A DNA stretch of 64,000 bases, from assembly GCF_900111935.1 (NCBI RefSeq), contig NZ_FOYN01000003.1, positions 615,800 through 679,799 of the forward strand. The letters run 5' to 3'. Within the stretch, counting starts at the first letter, position 1. Each line of letters opens with the position of its first letter. The DNA is from Halorubrum sodomense (GTDB taxonomy: Archaea > Halobacteriota > Halobacteria > Halobacteriales > Haloferacaceae). The notes under the pieces are model-generated. The model did not search any database and was not told the origin of the DNA. It was given only the letters and a program-made list of their open reading frames with translations. Shown here in pieces: positions 9,236 to 18,162 of this stretch. A program made the translations under genes and the position numbers.

Positions 9236-9369
9236 ACCCTGTTCACGGGCGAGTCGGGCAAAAGTCCACCGTCGGGCGGGCGGGCCGCGCGTCGGCGGAC
9301 GAGCGCGGAGCGACCGCGACGCCCGAACCGAACGGAAAAGCACACGTATCGCCGGGCCGACCGTTCGGT

Positions 9370-9717
9370 ATGGGATTCGGGGACACCGCCAAGAAGATCC
9401 AGACGCTGGCCGACCGCGCGGAACGCACCTACAAGAAGATCAGCGAGCTCCGCGACGAGGTCGACGAGACGCAGGAAACCGTCGTCGACACCGCCGACCG
9501 CGTCAAGGGGCTCGAAAACGAGATGGCCGAACAGCGGGCCGTCCTCGACGCCATCGCCGAGGAGGTCGGCGTCGACTTGGACCGCGTGAGCACCGAGGCG
9601 CACATCACGGACGCCGAAGCGACGGCCGCCGCCGCGAGCGGCGCCGCCGACGAGACGGGCGCCGACGCCGAATCGCCCGCCGACGAGAGCGGTGCGAACG
9701 ACGGGAACTCGGCTTAA
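9370..9717 (+). CDS. Haloarchaeal coiled-coil protein of unknown function (possibly DUF5798)
   Basis: A 115-residue protein. Residues ~8-65 are strongly heptad-like (KKIQTLADRAERTYKKISELRDE...LENEMAEQRAVLDAIAEEVG), so it is probably a coiled-coil oligomer. The C-terminal 40 residues are Ala/Asp/Glu-rich and likely disordered. I think it corresponds to the haloarchaeal family DUF5798, from memory and unverified. It has no signal peptide or membrane segment. Its stop overlaps the stop of the convergent acyltransferase gene by four bases. Confidence 0.7.
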   Translation: MGFGDTAKKIQTLADRAERTYKKISELRDEVDETQETVVDTADRVKGLENEMAEQRAVLDAIAEEVGVDLDRVSTEAHITDAEATAAAASGAADETGADAESPADESGANDGNSA

Positions 9718-10295
9718 TCGCTGCTCGCGGTCGGGTCCGCCCGCGAGACGACCTCGGCGGGGACGCCCGCGACCGTCGCGCCCGGCGGCACGTCCTCCGC
9801 GACGAGGGAGTTGGCGGCGACGCGCGCGCCCTCGCCGACGGTGACGCCGGGGAGGACGACCGCCCCCGCGCCGATCATCGCCTCGTCTCCGACGACCACG
9901 TCGCCCAACCGGTACTCCTCGGTGAGGAACTCGTGGCACAGCAGCGTGGCGTCGTACCCGATTATCGCGTCGTCGCCGACGCGGATCCGCTCGGGCCAGA
10001 ACACGTCCGGCGTCGACTCCAACCCCCACGCGACGCCGGTGCCGACGGTCACGCCGATCCGGCGCAGCAGCCAGTTCTTCAGCCGGAGGCTCGGGCAGAC
10101 CCGCGCGAGGACGATGACGACGTAGTTGCGGACGACCGCGAGCGGCGACTTCGCGTCCGGCCACGACCACAGGGAGTTTCGTGACCCCGGCGTCGGAACC
10201 CGTTCGAGGCGGTCGCTCCGGGAGGGATCGGCGCCCTCGCGTGTCGCGTCCGCCTCCGCGTCGTCGCGCGTCGCCTCCGCGTCGTCGTTTGTCAC
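9714..10295 (-). CDS. Left-handed beta-helix (hexapeptide) acyltransferase
   Basis: A 193-residue protein. The N-terminal ~40 residues are acidic. The catalytic LbH domain (about 80-185) is built of hexapeptide repeats: RIRVGDDAIIGYDATLLCHEF, VVVGDEAMIGAGAVVLPGVTVGEGARVAANSLVAEDVPPGATVAGVPAEV. The last segment is the usual C-terminal signature of the maltose/galactoside O-acetyltransferase and serine acetyltransferase superfamily. The acceptor is not predictable from the sequence. A few hydrophobic residues (VVRNYVVIVLARVCP) before the helix could form an amphipathic membrane-associated segment, as seen in polysaccharide-decorating enzymes. Confidence 0.82.
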   Translation of the reverse strand: MTNDDAEATRDDAEADATREGADPSRSDRLERVPTPGSRNSLWSWPDAKSPLAVVRNYVVIVLARVCPSLRLKNWLLRRIGVTVGTGVAWGLESTPDVFWPERIRVGDDAIIGYDATLLCHEFLTEEYRLGDVVVGDEAMIGAGAVVLPGVTVGEGARVAANSLVAEDVPPGATVAGVPAEVVSRADPTASSD

Positions 10296-10379
10296 GTCGC
10301 TCCGTTCGGACGGCGAGGGTAAAAGGATCGCTCCCGGTCGCGGCGCGAGCGGTCGCGGGGGCTCGGGAACGCGAGCGGG

Positions 10380-11663
10380 TCAGCGCCGGAGTTCGTCCAT
10401 GTGGTCGATCCGACGCCGAACGAGGTCGGCCGTGCCGATGTCGTGGCGGATACGGACGCGGTCGCCGGCGGCCGCCAGCGCGTCCTCCGCCTGCGCCTCG
10501 GCGGCCGCGATGGAGTCGCCGCGGCCGACGACCGCGAACGCCCGCGACGTGGTCGTGTACAGGCGGCCGTCGCGCTCGTCGACGCTCGCGTAGTAGAGCA
10601 GCGCGTCGCCGACGCTCTCCTCGTCGACCGCGATCTCGGCGCCCGCGTCGGGGTCAGTCGGGTAGCCGTCGGGCACCGCGTACTTACAGACGGTCGCCTC
10701 GCCCGAGAAGGCGAGTTCGGGGAGCGTCTCGCCGTCGCGCGCGGCGGTCAACACGTCGACGAACGGCGTCTCGAGGACGGGCAGCGTGTTCATCGCCTCC
10801 GGGTCGCCGAAGCGGGCGTTGAACTCGACGACCTTCGGCCCGTCGTCGGTGAGCATGAACTGCCCGTAGAGCACGCCCTTGTAGTCGGGGAGCGCGTCGA
10901 CGACGGCGTCCAGTACGTCGACGGCGGCGTCGTAGTCGCCATCGGCCATGAACGGGAGCGAGAGGCCCGTGTCCGTGTACGACCCCATCCCGCCGGTGTT
11001 CGGGCCCTCGTCGCCCTCGTAGGCGCGCTTGTGGTCCTGGACCGCGGGCGTCGTCCGGACGTCGCCGTTCGCGACGAACGCCTGAATCGTGAACTCCTCG
11101 CCGACGAGGCGCTCCTCTAAGACGACGCGGTCGTAGTCGGAGTCGCGGAGGTACGCCTTTGCTTCGTCCGCGGTCACCTGGTCGCCGATCACCTTCACGC
11201 CCTTCCCGCCGGTGAGGCCGGCGGGCTTGACCGCGAGGTCGCCGTCGTACTCGTCGATGTACTCGCAGGCCGCCGCCGTGTCGTCGAACACCGCGTAGTC
11301 CGGACAGCCCGGGATCGCGTGCTCCTCCATGAACTCGCGCTGGTACGCCTTGTCCGTCTCCAGGCGCGCCTCCGCCGCGCGCGGACCGAAGGCGTAGACG
11401 CCGGCGTCGTCGAGCGCGTCCGCGACCCCGGCCTCCAGCGCCGACTCCGGGCCGATGACTGCGAGGTCCGCGCCGACCGCGGTCGCGTAGTCGGCGACCG
11501 CGGCGGGGTCGGTCTCCTCGATCGCTTCGAACCCGTCCGCGAGCCGTCGGATCCCCGGGTTGCGGACGCTCGCGCAGGCGTACAGCGCGCAGTCGTCGGC
11601 CACCGCGCGGGCGATCGCGTGTTCGCGGCCGCCGCCCCCCACCAGGAGTACGGTCTCCGTCAT
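10380..11663 (-). CDS. purD: Phosphoribosylamine-glycine ligase
   Basis: GAR synthetase (427 residues) catalyses the second step of purine synthesis: phosphoribosylamine + glycine + ATP = GAR + ADP + Pi. The N-terminal domain starts ETVLLVGGGGREHAIA. The central ATP-grasp domain includes KPAGLTGGKGVKVI and the family signature RFGDPEAMNTLPVL. The C-terminal domain is complete. A TATA-like GGTTTACAC lies about 30 bases before the ATG. A much longer open frame continues upstream on this strand, but it is the antisense of the neighbouring gene and is not real. Confidence 0.96.
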   Translation of the reverse strand: MTETVLLVGGGGREHAIARAVADDCALYACASVRNPGIRRLADGFEAIEETDPAAVADYATAVGADLAVIGPESALEAGVADALDDAGVYAFGPRAAEARLETDKAYQREFMEEHAIPGCPDYAVFDDTAAACEYIDEYDGDLAVKPAGLTGGKGVKVIGDQVTADEAKAYLRDSDYDRVVLEERLVGEEFTIQAFVANGDVRTTPAVQDHKRAYEGDEGPNTGGMGSYTDTGLSLPFMADGDYDAAVDVLDAVVDALPDYKGVLYGQFMLTDDGPKVVEFNARFGDPEAMNTLPVLETPFVDVLTAARDGETLPELAFSGEATVCKYAVPDGYPTDPDAGAEIAVDEESVGDALLYYASVDERDGRLYTTTSRAFAVVGRGDSIAAAEAQAEDALAAAGDRVRIRHDIGTADLVRRRIDHMDELRR

Positions 11664-11816
11664 GCCCGACGGGTGTCCGCACGGTAGTGTAAACCTTACT
11701 CTCTGTTCGACCCGATATATGCGCGTTCGTGGACATTCGCGGCGGTGGTGACGGGAGAGACGGCGGCGCTCGGCGCGGCCCGGACGCCTTTTGGCCCGCC
11801 GGGTCGAATCGGGCGT

Positions 11817-14045
11817 ATGCCACAGCCGACCGAGCGGAACCGCCTCGGCGGGGAGGCGAGCCCCTACCTCCAACAGCACGCGGACAACCCAGTCAACTGG
11901 CAGCCGTGGGGCGACGAGGCGTTCGAGCGCGCCCGGGAACACGACGTGCCGGTGTTCGTCTCCATCGGCTACTCCTCGTGTCACTGGTGTCACGTCATGG
12001 CGGAGGAGAGCTTCGAGGACGAGTCGGTCGCGAGCGTCGTGAACGAGTCGTTCGTCCCGATCAAGGTCGACCGCGAGGAGCGCCCGGACGTCGACAGCAC
12101 GTTCATGACCGTCTGCCAGCTCGTCACCGGCGGGGGCGGGTGGCCGCTCTCGGCGTGGTGTACGCCCGAGGGGAAGCCGTTCTACGTCGGGACCTACTTC
12201 CCGCCCGAACCGCGCCGGAACCAGCCCGGCTTCCGCGACCTCTGCGAGCGCATCGCCGACTCCTGGAGCGACCCGGAGCAGCGCGAGGAGATGAAGCGGC
12301 GCGCCGACCAGTGGACCGAGAGCGCGCGCGACGAGCTGGAGTCGGTCCCGTCGCCGGACGAGGCGGGCCCGGACGGGGACGGCGGCTCCTCCCCGCCCGG
12401 GGACGACCTGCTCGACACGGCCGCCGCGGCGGCGCTGCGCGGCTACGACGAGGAGTACGGCGGCTTCGGGAGCGGCGGCGCGAAGTTCCCGATGCCGGGA
12501 CGGATCGACCTCCTCATGCGCGCGTACGCCGGCCGCGGCCGCGACGCGCTCCTCTCGGCCGCGACGGGCACCCTCGACGGGATGGCTCGCGGCGGGATGT
12601 ACGACCAGGTCGGCGGGGGGTTCCACCGCTACGCGGTCGACCGCGAGTGGACGGTCCCGCACTTCGAGAAGATGCTGTACGACAACGCGGAGCTGCCGAT
12701 GGCGTACCTCGACGGCTACCGGCTCGCGGGCGACCCCGCGTACGCCCGCGTCGCGAGCGAGTCGCTCGCCTTCCTCGATCGGGAACTGCGCCACGCGGAC
12801 GGCGGCTTCTTCAGCACCCTCGCCGCCCGGAGCCGCCCGCCGGCGAGTCGGCGGGGCGAGGACGAGAGCGAATCCGCCGAGGACGAGGACGTCGAGGGCG
12901 CGTTCTACGTCTGGACCCCCGAGGAGGTCGACGCCGTCCTCGACGAGCCCGCCGCGTCGCTCGCGAAGGAGCGATACGGGATCCGGCCCGGCGGCAACTT
13001 CGAGCGCGGCACGACGGTTCCGACGATCGCGGCGTCGGTCGCGGAGCTGGCCGCGGAGCGCGACCTCTCGTCCGACGAGGTCCGAGAGATTCTGACCGAG
13101 GCCCGAACGGCGCTGTTCGACGCCCGGGAGTCGCGGCCGCGTCCCGCCCGCGACGAGAAGGTGTTGGCGTCGTGGAACGGACGGGCGGTCTCCGCGTTCG
13201 CGCGGGCCGGGGACGCCCTCGGCGAGCCGTACGCCGAAATCGCGAGCGAGGCGCTCGACTTCTGCCGCGAGCGGCTCTACGACGCCGACGCGGAGACCGG
13301 CGCGCTCGCCCGTCGCTGGCTCGACGGCGACGTGCGCGGGCCGGGGTACCTCGACGACTACGCGTTCCTCGCTCGCGGCGCGCTCGACGTCTACGCCGCG
13401 ACCGGGGACCCGGGGCCGCTCGGCTTCGCCCTCGATCTGGCCGACGCGCTCGTCGACGAGTTCTACGACGCCGACGACGGGACGATCTACTTCACTCGGG
13501 ACCTCGACGCGGAGGGCTCGGAGACGGACGACGCCGGCCCCCTCATCGCGCGGCCGCAGGAGTTCACCGACCGGTCGACGCCGTCGAGCCTCGGCGTCGC
13601 GGCCGAGACGCTCGCGCTCCTCGACGGCTTCCGAACGGACGGGGAGTTCCGCGAGATAGCCGAGCGCGTCGTGACGACGCACGCCGACCGGATCCGCGGG
13701 AGCCCGCTGGAACACGCCTCGCTCGTCCGCGCCGCCGACCTGGTGGAGACCGGCGGGATCGAGGTGACGGTCGCCGCCGACGAGGTCCCGGACGAGTGGC
13801 GCGAGACGCTCGGCGAGCGGTACCTGCCGGGCGCGCTCGTCGCGCCGCGGCCGGCGACGGAGGCCGGACTCGACGAGTGGCTCGACCGCCTCGGGATGGC
13901 CGAGGCGCCGCCGGTCTGGGCGGACCGCGACGCGACCGACGGCGAGCCGACCGCCTACGTCTGCGAGGGCTTCACCTGCTCGCCGCCGCGGACCGACCTC
14001 GACGCGGCGCTGACGTGGCTGGAGACGCGGGAGCCGTCGTCGTAG
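11817..14045 (+). CDS. DUF255/thioredoxin-fold and (alpha/alpha)6 protein (YyaL/SPATA20 family)
   Basis: A 742-residue member of the YyaL/SPATA20 family. The N-terminal thioredoxin-like DUF255 domain (residues 1-165) begins [21 protein letters not shown] and has the CxxC-type motif C55-H-W-C58. The remainder resembles a six-hairpin glycosidase-like toroid ([28 protein letters not shown]). The biochemical role is unknown; redox activity is inferred only from the CHWC motif. I started at the ATG at 11817, where family similarity begins. An in-frame GTG at 11745 preceded by a TATATG box at about 11713 is a possible longer alternative. Confidence 0.88.
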   Translation: MPQPTERNRLGGEASPYLQQHADNPVNWQPWGDEAFERAREHDVPVFVSIGYSSCHWCHVMAEESFEDESVASVVNESFVPIKVDREERPDVDSTFMTVCQLVTGGGGWPLSAWCTPEGKPFYVGTYFPPEPRRNQPGFRDLCERIADSWSDPEQREEMKRRADQWTESARDELESVPSPDEAGPDGDGGSSPPGDDLLDTAAAAALRGYDEEYGGFGSGGAKFPMPGRIDLLMRAYAGRGRDALLSAATGTLDGMARGGMYDQVGGGFHRYAVDREWTVPHFEKMLYDNAELPMAYLDGYRLAGDPAYARVASESLAFLDRELRHADGGFFSTLAARSRPPASRRGEDESESAEDEDVEGAFYVWTPEEVDAVLDEPAASLAKERYGIRPGGNFERGTTVPTIAASVAELAAERDLSSDEVREILTEARTALFDARESRPRPARDEKVLASWNGRAVSAFARAGDALGEPYAEIASEALDFCRERLYDADAETGALARRWLDGDVRGPGYLDDYAFLARGALDVYAATGDPGPLGFALDLADALVDEFYDADDGTIYFTRDLDAEGSETDDAGPLIARPQEFTDRSTPSSLGVAAETLALLDGFRTDGEFREIAERVVTTHADRIRGSPLEHASLVRAADLVETGGIEVTVAADEVPDEWRETLGERYLPGALVAPRPATEAGLDEWLDRLGMAEAPPVWADRDATDGEPTAYVCEGFTCSPPRTDLDAALTWLETREPSS

Positions 14046-14142
14046 CGACGACGCTTAACCGGTCCCCGCTCTGCTCGTTTCCCGCCGGGCGCGGCCGATC
14101 AGCCGCGTCGTAATTAAATATCCCCGTCACCTCGCTTCCCCC

Positions 14143-15243
14143 ATGTACGATTTCGTCGTCGTGGGCGCGGGGCCGCCGGGCTCTCGGTTCGCTCGGCGCG
14201 CGGCCGAGGACGGTCGCGACGTCGTCGCCTTCGAGAAGGGCTCGGTCGGCGAGCCGCTCGCCTGCTCCGGCCACGTCTCCGACGACGTGTGGGAGTACGT
14301 TCCCGACGACGCCCGCGACGAGCTCCTCCAGAACCTGGTGTGCGGCGCGCGCTTCCACGTCGGCGGTCCGGGATCGCGGGCGTATCCGTTCTACAAGCGG
14401 GAGCCGGTGTCGAACGTGATCGACCGGGTCGGACTCGACCGGACGCTGGCGGACTGCGCGCGCGAGGCCGGCGCCGACGTCCGGGAGGACCACACGGTCG
14501 TCGGCGTCGAGGAGCGGTCCGACCGGGTCGCCGTCGACGTCCGGACGCCGGCGGGCGACGTGGAGCGCGTCGAGGCCCGGATGGTCGCCGGCTGCGACGG
14601 GCCGACCTCGCGGGTGCGCCGCGCGCTCGACCTCCCGGAGCCGGACGAGCTGCTCCACGGCGTCCTCGGGTTCGACCCGGAGCCGGACGCCGACGACTTC
14701 GTCGACGTCCACCTCACCGCGCCGACGTTCTTCGCGTGGCGGATCCCCCGCGGCGACGCGGGCGTCGAGTACGGGCTGGCGGCGCCGCCGAGCGAGGACG
14801 TGTCGGGGATGTTCGACCGGCTCACGGACGCGTACGGCGCGACGACGGACCGGCGCTGCTCGGGCGCGATTCCGATCGGGCCGCCGGCGCGCGCGACGAG
14901 CGAGCGCGGGTTCCTGATCGGCGACGCCGCCGCGCAGACGAAGCCGTTCACCGGCGGCGGCATCCTCTACGGGACGCGCGCGGCCGACGTCGCCGCGGCG
15001 ACGATCGACCCGCGCGACCCGGCGACGCTCGCCGAGTACGAGTCCGGGTGGCGCGACGAACTCGCCGCTGAGATCCGGCTGGGGAAGGCGATCCGACGGT
15101 GTTACTCGCTCCCGGAACCGGTTCAGCGGGTCGGGCTGCGGGCGCTGTCGGGCGAGATCGGCGTCCACATGGACGAGCCGTCGTCGTTCTTCTCGCCGTC
15201 GAACCTCCGGGCGCTGTTCTCGCGGGGGAAGCCGCCCGAGTGA
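14143..15243 (+). CDS. Geranylgeranyl reductase family FAD-dependent oxidoreductase
   Basis: A 366-residue flavoprotein. The N-terminal dinucleotide-binding motif VVVGAGPPGSRFARRA (GxGxxG) is followed by an acidic strand end (FEKG). A conserved Cys-containing segment EPLACSGHVS and the second FAD motif GFLIGDAAAQTKPFTGGGILYG follow. The order and length match the geranylgeranyl/digeranylgeranylglycerophospholipid reductase family, which saturates isoprenoid chains of archaeal lipids or quinones. The exact substrate cannot be assigned. The promoter is clear: TAATTAAATA at 14111-14120 lies about 25-30 bases before the ATG. Confidence 0.85.
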   Translation: MYDFVVVGAGPPGSRFARRAAEDGRDVVAFEKGSVGEPLACSGHVSDDVWEYVPDDARDELLQNLVCGARFHVGGPGSRAYPFYKREPVSNVIDRVGLDRTLADCAREAGADVREDHTVVGVEERSDRVAVDVRTPAGDVERVEARMVAGCDGPTSRVRRALDLPEPDELLHGVLGFDPEPDADDFVDVHLTAPTFFAWRIPRGDAGVEYGLAAPPSEDVSGMFDRLTDAYGATTDRRCSGAIPIGPPARATSERGFLIGDAAAQTKPFTGGGILYGTRAADVAAATIDPRDPATLAEYESGWRDELAAEIRLGKAIRRCYSLPEPVQRVGLRALSGEIGVHMDEPSSFFSPSNLRALFSRGKPPE

Positions 15244-15286
15244 GAAGCGGCGCGACGGCGCGGACGGGAGCTCCGAGGCCGCGGCG

Positions 15287-15769
15287 CTACTCCTCGACGA
15301 CGTTCGCGAACGAGACGTTCTCGCGGACGCTCGTGATCTCGACGGTCGGCTCCTCGCCCGGTTCGGCGTCGGGAACGATGACGACGTAGCCGCGTTCGAT
15401 CTTCGCGATCCCGTCGCCCTTGTCGCCCAGCGTCTCGATCGTCACGTCCCGTACCTCCCCCTCCGAGACGGGCGGGTCCGGCTGGACGGCACCGGCGGCC
15501 CCGCGGGAGGAGGGGCGCTGTCCGTCGTCGGACCGGGCCCCGCCCGAGCCACCGTCCGTGTCGGGAACGGACGCGCCGTCGCCGTCGACCGTCGCGGTCG
15601 ACCCGTCGTCGGGGCCGGCGCGGTCCAAGACGGCGATCCGATACGTCTCCCCGACGCTGACGCTGCCGTGTTCGATCTCCGAGGCCGGGACGGTGACGAC
15701 GTAGTCGTCGCCGCGAGACTCCACCCGTCCGGTGTACAGGCACGCGAGAGAATCAGTGATCTCGACCAT
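15287..15769 (-). CDS. TRAM domain protein
   Basis: A 160-residue protein. It has a short N-terminal beta-rich segment (residues 1-50), a disordered Gly/Asp/Ser-rich linker (about 55-95) and a C-terminal TRAM domain (about 100-160: GEVRDVTIETLGDKGDGIAKIERGYVVIVPDAEPGEEPTVEITSVRENVSFANVV). TRAM domains bind RNA, and small stand-alone archaeal TRAM proteins have been proposed as RNA chaperones. The linker makes this one longer than the 60-70-residue minimal type. Confidence 0.88.
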   Translation of the reverse strand: MVEITDSLACLYTGRVESRGDDYVVTVPASEIEHGSVSVGETYRIAVLDRAGPDDGSTATVDGDGASVPDTDGGSGGARSDDGQRPSSRGAAGAVQPDPPVSEGEVRDVTIETLGDKGDGIAKIERGYVVIVPDAEPGEEPTVEITSVRENVSFANVVEE

Positions 15770-15828
15770 GGGTCGTATTGCGCGTACGGGGATGAAAAGC
15801 CACCTGTTCGGACGGACGGTTGACGAAG

Positions 15829-15840
15829 GTAAACGTTTAC
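15829..15840. promoter_or_regulatory. Palindrome over the TATA region of the sugar-acid dehydratase gene
   Basis: GTAAACGTTTAC is a perfect 12-base palindrome 25-36 bases upstream of the ATG at 15865, exactly where a TATA box is expected. A regulator bound here would block TBP/TFB. The binder is unknown. Confidence 0.5.
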
Positions 15841-15843
15841 CCT

Positions 15844-15862
15844 GTTCCGAATGAATCGGAAC
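15844..15862. promoter_or_regulatory. Inverted repeat next to the start codon of the dehydratase gene
   Basis: Arms GTTCCGA and TCGGAAC are separated by ATGAA and end two bases before the ATG. Placed at the presumed transcription start, it could be a second operator or an mRNA hairpin covering the start codon. Confidence 0.45.
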
Positions 15863-15864
15863 CT

Positions 15865-17103
15865 ATGAGCCGAAACTACGAGTCGCTCCACGACCCGAAC
15901 GCGGAGTACACGATGCGGGAGCTCTCCGCCGAGACGATGGGCACGACGGGGACGCGCGGCGGCGATCGCGACGTCGAGATCACGGACGTCCAGACGACGA
16001 TGGTCGACGGGAACTTCCCGTGGACGCTCGTCCGCGTCTACACCGACGCGGGCGTCGTCGGCACCGGCGAGGCGTACTGGGGCGCCGGCGTCCCCGAGCT
16101 CATCGAGCGGATGAAGCCGTTCGTCGTCGGCGAGAACCCGCTCGACATCGACCGCCTCTACGAGCACCTGATCCAGAAGATGTCCGGGGAGGGCTCCGTC
16201 GAGGGCGTCACCGTCACGGCCATCTCCGGCATCGAGGTCGCGCTTCACGACCTCGCCGGGAAGATCCTCGACGTGCCCGCCTACCAGCTGCTCGGCGGGA
16301 AGTACCGCGACAAGATGCGCGTCTACTGCGACTGCCACACCGAGTCGGAGGCGGACCCCGAGGCGTGCGCGGACGAGGCCGAGCGCGTCGTCGACGAGCT
16401 CGGCTACGACGCCCTGAAGTTCGACCTCGACGTTCCTTCGGGCTTCGAGAAGGACCGCGCGAACCGCCACCTCCGCCCCGGCGAGATCCGCCACAAGGCG
16501 GAGATCGTCGAGAAGGTCACGGAGCGAGTGAAGGACAAGGCGGACGTCTCCTTCGACTGCCACTGGACGTTCTCGGGCGGCTCCGCGAAGCGCCTCGCGG
16601 ACGCCATCGAGGAGTACGACGTCTGGTGGCTCGAAGACCCCGTGCCCCCGGAGAACCTCGAGGTCCAAGAGGAGGTCACGAAGAGCACGACCACGCCGAT
16701 CACGGTCGGCGAGAACCGCTACCGCGTCACCGAGCTGCGCCGCCTCATCGAGAACCAGGCGGTCGACATCGTCGCGCCCGACCTCCCGAAGGTCGGCGGC
16801 ATGCGCGAGACCCGTAAGATCGCGGACGTGGCGAACCAGTACTACGTCCCGGTCGCGATGCACAACGTCGCCTCGCCGGTGGCGACGATGGCGGCGGCCC
16901 ACGTGGGCACCTCCATCCCGAACTCGCTCGCGATCGAGTACCACTCCTACGAGCTGGGCTGGTGGGAGGACCTCGTCGAGGAGGACGTCATCGAGGACGG
17001 CTACATCGAGGTGCCGGAGGAGCCCGGCCTCGGCCTCACGCTCGACATGGACACCGTCGAGGAACACATGGTCGACGGTGAGACGTTGTTCGACGAAGCG
17101 TAG
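15865..17103 (+). CDS. gnaD: D-gluconate/D-xylonate-type dehydratase, enolase superfamily
   Basis: A 412-residue mandelate racemase/muconate lactonizing enzyme family protein. The N-terminal capping domain covers about residues 30-150. The barrel carries catalytic Lys in DALKFDLDV and metal ligands in DVSFDCHWTF, WWLEDPVPPEN and TPITVGENRY, with a late His in PVAMHNVASP. The N-terminus (SRNYESLHDPNAEYTMR) is the one I associate with haloarchaeal gluconate dehydratase of the semi-phosphorylative Entner-Doudoroff route. Xylonate dehydratase (xacD) is a close relative and cannot be excluded. The ATG at 15865 fits the promoter spacing. The gene's terminal bases form a hairpin (17092-17110) that includes the stop codon and leads into the duplicated element. 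Confidence 0.83.
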   Translation: MSRNYESLHDPNAEYTMRELSAETMGTTGTRGGDRDVEITDVQTTMVDGNFPWTLVRVYTDAGVVGTGEAYWGAGVPELIERMKPFVVGENPLDIDRLYEHLIQKMSGEGSVEGVTVTAISGIEVALHDLAGKILDVPAYQLLGGKYRDKMRVYCDCHTESEADPEACADEAERVVDELGYDALKFDLDVPSGFEKDRANRHLRPGEIRHKAEIVEKVTERVKDKADVSFDCHWTFSGGSAKRLADAIEEYDVWWLEDPVPPENLEVQEEVTKSTTTPITVGENRYRVTELRRLIENQAVDIVAPDLPKVGGMRETRKIADVANQYYVPVAMHNVASPVATMAAAHVGTSIPNSLAIEYHSYELGWWEDLVEEDVIEDGYIEVPEEPGLGLTLDMDTVEEHMVDGETLFDEA

Positions 17104-17203
17104 CTTCGTCGTGCTCGCCTGACCCTCTCAGGCGTTGTTCGACTGAGCGAAGCGAAGTCGAACTCGATAGGCGAGCACAGCGAGCCTATCGGTGTTTGAC
17201 GAG
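17104..17203. repeat. Hairpin-rich direct repeat, copy 1
   Basis: This 100-base unit recurs at 17261-17360 with three differences. It contains three perfect stem-loops: GCCTGA/TCAGGC at 17117-17133; GTTCGACT/AGTCGAAC around loop GAGCGAAGCGA at 17137-17163; CGATAGGC/GCCTATCG around loop GAGCACAGCGA at 17165-17191. It immediately follows the stop of the dehydratase gene. No coding potential is seen. Confidence 0.88.
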
Positions 17204-17222
17204 GCGTAAGCCGAAGTCAAGC

Positions 17223-17243
17223 GCGGAAATCTTTGATTTCCGC
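17223..17243. other. Perfect 9-bp stem-loop between the two direct-repeat copies
   Basis: GCGGAAATC, a TTT loop, then GATTTCCGC. It is the AT-richest point of the spacer and could act as a transcription-end structure for the upstream gene. No T-tract follows, so this is uncertain. Confidence 0.5.
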
Positions 17244-17260
17244 AGTTCGACGAATCTACG

Positions 17261-17360
17261 CTTCGTCGTGCTCGCCTGACCCTGTCAGGCGTTGTTCGAC
17301 TGAGCGAAGCGAAGTCGAACTCGATAGGCGAGCGCAGCGAGCCTATCGGTGTTCGACGAG
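17261..17360. repeat. Hairpin-rich direct repeat, copy 2
   Basis: The second copy of the 100-base unit (period 157 bases). It keeps all three stem-loops; the third loop reads GAGCGCAGCGA instead of GAGCACAGCGA. The stretch from 17361 to the next gene at 17598 holds nothing I can recognise beyond a weak promoter. Confidence 0.88.
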
Positions 17361-17597
17361 CACGGCGCGTTTGCTGATGTGCCATCGGGTGTGAGCCTCG
17401 GGGAAGCGGATCTCCGACTCCTGTCGGTACCCCGTTACTTCCCTCTGTCCCCGATAGCTCGGAGGGACTGTGCCGGAGACGACGCGCGAATCGACTGTCG
17501 GTCAATCGCCACCGCCGGGAGCGTAGAGCGCGCAGTCAGCGGCGAGCCGGCGGCTCGCCACGGTGTTTCATACCGGTCCCCCGCGTACACGTACTCG

Positions 17598-17996
17598 ATG
17601 TCCGATACGAGAGAGCCGACACGGTCGACGAGCGCTGAGCGGCGCGACGAACGATTTCTGTCGGCCTGTGCGGTGGCCGCGACACTCGGGTGTTTATTGG
17701 CGACGGCGACGCCGATCGCTGCGGAGACATCGGCCGCGTTCACGGGAAGTATCGTCACGAGCGGGCTGCTGGGGACGCTGTTCGCCGTCCAGAACCTCCG
17801 GCTGTTCCGCCGAGACCGAGCGGTCGCACTCGCGCCGGCGGCACTCACGCTCGTCTTCGGTGTCTGGTTCATGGCTGCGCCGCTGTTGTACACCGAAGTC
17901 GGGTTTCTCGCCACCGCCGGGACGCAGTTCGCCGGACTGCTCGTGGCCGCGTTCGCATTCTATATGGTCGTCGCACGGATCGCCCCGGGACGGTGA
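17598..17996 (+). CDS. Small four-helix membrane protein, possibly SPW-repeat-like
   Basis: A 132-residue protein with a short polar N-terminus and four hydrophobic segments (about residues 22-42, 46-64, 77-97 and 103-127). The GVWFMAAPLL stretch in the third helix resembles the repeat of SPW-type membrane proteins, but the match is loose. Function is unknown. The start was placed at the ATG at 17598; the frame is open further upstream, but that part lies in the repeat region and lacks protein character. Confidence 0.6.
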   Translation: MSDTREPTRSTSAERRDERFLSACAVAATLGCLLATATPIAAETSAAFTGSIVTSGLLGTLFAVQNLRLFRRDRAVALAPAALTLVFGVWFMAAPLLYTEVGFLATAGTQFAGLLVAAFAFYMVVARIAPGR

Positions 17997-18162
17997 CTAC
18001 TGTCGGACCACTACGCGCCTACAGTCGGCGGGAGGGCCCCGATTCCTTCCCGTCGGCTCGGCCGCCCGCTCGCCAATAGGAGACGGGTAGTGAGTCGGTG
18101 AGCGTCAACAGAGCCGCGTCGTCCGGCGAACCGAAACGCCGTCGAGATCGGTAGAGAGCGTG

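Noticed and set aside
10380-13715. A 1111-codon open frame on the minus strand covering purD and the whole antisense of the DUF255 gene
   Set aside because: Only the part from 11663 downward (purD) is protein-like; the rest is Arg/Val-rich antisense, common in very GC-rich DNA.
17349-17597. An N-terminal extension of the small membrane protein gene back into the duplicated element
   Set aside because: The extra 83 codons start inside repeat copy 2 and have no membrane or domain character; the ATG at 17598 gives a compact four-helix protein.
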